A stretch of DNA of 64,000 nt. It comes from Rhodeus uyekii (taxonomy: Eukaryota > Chordata > Actinopteri > Cypriniformes > Acheilognathidae). The DNA is taken from NCBI GenBank assembly GCA_037043235.1, contig JAWRVZ010000016.1, positions 6,059,001 to 6,123,000 of the forward strand, in the 5' to 3' direction. Each line of letters begins with the position of its first letter. Positions within the stretch are counted from its first letter, which is position 1. The notes below the pieces were generated by a model. It saw nothing but the letters and a program-made list of their open reading frames with translations, was not told the DNA's origin and searched no databases. The translations under genes and the position numbers were made by a program. Shown one piece after another: positions 61,137 through 64,000 of this stretch.

Positions 61137-61900
61137 TTGTTGGATGGTAATAGATTGCCACTGAATTTAAGTAAAACAAAGTTTATAATATTTGGTAATA
61201 GGAAGAGTAATAATAAAGTTACAATAAGGATTAACAATGAGGAAATCGAAAGAGTATATGAAAATAATTTTTTAGGAGTTATAATAGATGATAAATTATG
61301 CTGGAAACCACATATTAATCATGTAAAAATAAAAATGTCACAATCGATTGCAATATTACATAAAACTAAACATATTTTGAATGAAAACTCATTATATATT
61401 TTGTACTGTGCACTCATAGTTCTATACATGGCTTATTGTGTGGAGGTTTGGGGACATGCATATAAAACTAATATAAATTCTATATATATTTTACAAAAAA
61501 GAGCAATAAGGATTGTAAAAAATGTTGACTATTACGAACCAACCAATCAACTTTGTAGTCATTTAACTGCTTTCATTTTTTTTTGATATAGTCATTTTCA
61601 ATACCGTACAGACAATGTATTAGGTCTATAATAATCTTCTTCCAAACTGTATCCAGAGGCTGTTTGAAATAAGAGAAAGTCAGTATAAATTAAGAGGATT
61701 GCATATGTTTACAAATGAAAGTAAAAGAAAAAATACAAAAAATAGATGTATATCTGTCAAAGGGGTTAATTTATGGAATAACTTGAGTGAGGATTTAAAA
61801 TTGTGTAGTTCACTTTGTGAATTCAAGAAAATGTTTAAAAACAAGGTATTAAATAATTATTTAATTCAATGTGTATCATTTTTATTTGTATTATAATAGT
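61137..61900 (+). mobile_element. Non-LTR RT C-terminal fragment
   Basis: The frame 61137-61586 reads LPLNLSKTKFIIFGNR, FLGVIIDDKLCWKPHINHV, ILQKRAIRIVKNVDY: the region after the RT active site in a LINE ORF2. After a shift, 61699-61896 gives the ORF end (VKGVNLWNNLSEDLK). Its codons are very AT-rich. It begins exactly where the third gene unit ends. The clade is not assigned. Confidence 0.7.
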
Positions 61901-61986
61901 ATTTGAAATTTGTACCTTGTTGTTTTGTTTTTTGTTTTGTTCTTTTCTCTGTTTCTTTCCTTTCTCTTGTCTTATATTAATTTACT

Positions 61987-62690
61987 GTATTTTCCACCAT
62001 ACGGTGCATTGGATTATAAGGCGCAGTCTGAATTGCAGTGTCATTTTTTCCTAGTCTGCACAGGCGCACCGCATTATAAGGCGCACGCCAAAACATATGG
62101 TCTACAAAAAAGGTAATGGAAGCAAAAAAGTGAGTTTTACTGAACTTTATTCCACTATATAACAATACACTCACATTGTTTTAATCAATCAAAGTCATCA
62201 TCTTCTGTGTCTGAATTGAACAGCTTGGCAATTTCACCATCAAATATGCAGGTGTTGAACCGAAATCCGACTCCCTGCATAAATCTGACTCCCCTTCTTG
62301 TGCATTCATTAATACAAGCTTCCTTGAGCATATTGGCTTATCAATCAATATTTTTTTTCCACACAGCAAACATCCAGAGCTTGCAAACACTCACCCATTG
62401 TGTGAAACAAATGGTGTCCTGTTGTGATTAGACAGAAGCACATGGCAGTGTGCAGCACCTGGAAGATACATAAAGGAACCTGGAAAATATATGAAGGACC
62501 TGAATTGTATTTTCCAGGTTATTTTATGCATCTTCCAGGTCTTTTAAGCAACCCAGTGTGTGTCTTAAATCTCCTCAGCTGTTTTTGCTGCTTTGTCTTT
62601 GCCAGTTGTGAACATTTCTAGGTTCATGTTGCATGATGAGTGTGGATGTTCCTTCTTTCGACTAAGAAGTGCCAGTTTCTGTTGTATTTC
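61987..62690 (-). mobile_element. Tigger/pogo-type transposon remnant 1
   Basis: Starts with a terminal-repeat-like sequence (actgtattttccaccatac; two attataaggcgca motifs at 62014 and 62073). On the minus strand, the frame ending at 62185-62187 encodes IAKLFNSDTEDDDFD and stop, the acidic C-terminus typical of Tigger transposases. The rest of the transposase is absent; the second Tigger element lies immediately to its right. Confidence 0.6.
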
Positions 62691-62936
62691 AGGTACAGTA
62701 ACACCTGAGATACAAGCGTCTCTACATATGAGTATTCCAAGATATGAGAAAGCCTTCGGGCAGATTTTTGCTTCTATATTGGAGTAAATATTAGAGATAC
62801 AAGCACCAGTACTGAGGCCGACGCCGACACTCACTTCATGTGTTCACTGACTTGTAGGCGTCACCCGCGAATACGGTAGATATTTTCTCTCTATTTTGTG
62901 CATTATTCTTCATAATAGCAACGAATTCTAAGAAAA

Positions 62937-63264
62937 TGAGTAGTGAGGATGGTAGTGAGAAGAAGAAACGCATGATGACAATGGAAATGAAGCATGAAAT
63001 TGTGGATAAATATGAGCGCAGTGCGGCGTGAGAGATCTAGCACGCACTGATGATCGCAGTACATCCACGATATGTAGCATCCTAAAGCAGAACGATGTTA
63101 TGAAGAATTTAAATCCTTCCAAGGGCGTGAGGATTATATTGAAGTTGTGTTCGAATATAAATGATGAGATGGAGAGGCTTCTGTTGTTGTGGATAAAGGA
63201 GAAGCAGATGTCCCTCCATAGATATTTTGTCAAAAGGTCTGCGCCAAGTGAAAGTGAAAGTTAG
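62937..63264 (+). pseudogene. Tigger transposase N-terminus fused to C-terminal stub
   Basis: ATG at 62937 starts MSSEDGSEKKKRMMTMEMKH, the pogo/CENP-B-type helix-turn-helix N-terminus. A frameshift near 63027 leads to TGA; another frame continues (RSTSTICSILKQNDVMKNLN, then MERLLLLWIKEKQM). It then jumps to LHRYFVKRSAPSESES and stop. The catalytic DDE core is missing, so the element is non-autonomous. The junction reads QMSLHRYF, which fits a PCNA-binding PIP box, a feature known at the C-terminus of pogo transposases. Confidence 0.7.
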
Positions 63265-63700
63265 GGTAATCAGGCGAAAAAAGGTAAGAAAAGTCATCAA
63301 AAGTAACAAATACAAATCGAAAAAAATCAAAACAACAATGTAAAATAGAAAAGTAAATAAAAAAAGAAAGCTAAGTTCAGTTATGCTTAGTTCCTGCTAT
63401 TCAAGAAAATTACAGTTTTTACTAAACAAAAAAAGCATGAAAAGTGATCAAAAATTAAGAATACAAATCGAAAAAAAATCAAAACAATTATATAAAATAG
63501 AAAAGTAAAAGGAAACGAAAGCTAAGTTCAGTTATGCTTAGTTCCTGCTATTCAAGAAAATTACAGTTTTTACTAAACGAAAAAAGCATGAAAAGTGATC
63601 AAAAATAAAGAATACAAATCGAAAAAAATCAAAACAATGATATAAGAAAAAAAACGAAAGCTAAGTTCAGTTATGCTTAGTTCCTGCTATTCTAGAAAAC
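63265..63700 (+). repeat. AT-rich ~115-bp tandem repeat in Tigger element
   Basis: About three and a half units, each with aaatcgaaaaaaatcaaaac, aagctaagttcagttatgct and ctattcaagaaaattacagt. Small indels distinguish the units. Non-coding. Confidence 0.85.
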
Positions 63701-64000
63701 GTATAATTAAAACCACATTCTATTTTATATCACACATGTATCACACTGTATACATACACTATAATTGTGTGTGTGTGTTTGTCTATACCAATAAAAAAAA
63801 CACTTTTTTCCATTGTTACTGATCTGGAACGGATTAATTGTTCTATTATTTCTTATGGGAAAACATGATTCTAGATACGAGCAATTCGAGTTATGAGCTC
63901 CACCCTGGAACGGATTATGCTCATATCTAGAGGTATTGCTGTATTTTGGCTTTCGTGTTTCCTTGAATAAAGCTCTTGCGTTTGGAACTTATTCTCCGAG

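Larger units (their letters stand above)
62696..63941 (+). mobile_element. Tigger/pogo element 2, deletion derivative
   Basis: 1246 bp, flanked by TA (62694-62695 and 63942-63943). Terminal inverted repeats: CAGTAACACCTGAGATAC on the left and the reverse complement of ...TCTAGAGGTATTGCTG on the right, with a second pair of ggaacggattat motifs nearby. The middle (63260-63690) has three copies of a roughly 115-bp AT-rich tandem repeat (gctaagttcagttatgctta). Confidence 0.85.

Overview
This is eukaryotic, teleost-type DNA, probably cyprinid. It has spliced genes with GT/AG introns and no operons. It is dense in fish-type mobile elements: L2/CR1 LINEs with an SGNH-esterase ORF1, a Gmr1-like Ty3 retroelement, DIRS, Bel-Pao, hAT, Tigger/pogo and a tRNA-derived SINE. 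No tRNA, rRNA or other RNA gene is intact.

The only host genes I can support are three copies of one small family, called A, B and C here. Each has a signal-peptide exon, two or three short exons encoding a ZP-N (zona pellucida N-terminal) module with four spaced cysteines, and a large last exon. The last exon encodes tandem 37-residue Pro/Tyr-rich repeats: 10 units in A, 10 in B and 6 in C. A (+, 812-5083) and C (-, 56360-60662) read through completely, giving 709 and 560 residues with the splice sites I prefer. B (-, 36202-40363) has an 8-nt deletion in exon 2 that gives an early stop, although its repeat exon is still open. A secreted, structural egg-coat-like protein is the best guess.

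Layout. Positions 1-10771 and 30430-41477 are the arms of an inverted repeat of about 11 kb carrying A and B, separated by about 19.7 kb. The left arm is cut by the window edge. Both arms share an I-type LINE in intron 1, a DIRS tyrosine-recombinase remnant and a truncated L2/CR1 LINE. Each arm also has a private insertion: an L2-type LINE on the left, and a SINE-containing block on the right. The spacer is dominated by one Gmr1-like element (11514-26541; 5-bp target duplication CTGAT) with gag-protease-integrase-RT-RNase H order. It contains a nested near-intact LINE (about 14.57-19.28 kb), an antisense solo-LTR-like insert (20.43-21.02 kb) and a hAT transposon inside its 3' LTR (22986-26180).

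From 41.5 to 55.5 kb lies a mosaic of broken elements. It holds Bel-Pao gag, RT and RNase H pieces split by two LINEs, a LINE whose 5' and 3' halves lie in opposite orientation, a second copy of the 26.9-28.0 kb segment with a solo LTR, and a GATA-tailed retroposon with a 115-residue ORF. Positions 55528-61132 are the third copy of the gene unit (C). The right end (61.1-63.9 kb) holds another LINE fragment and two Tigger/pogo relics.

Many open frames here begin at TTG or GTG rather than ATG, so I assigned starts from the exon structure or from real ATG codons.
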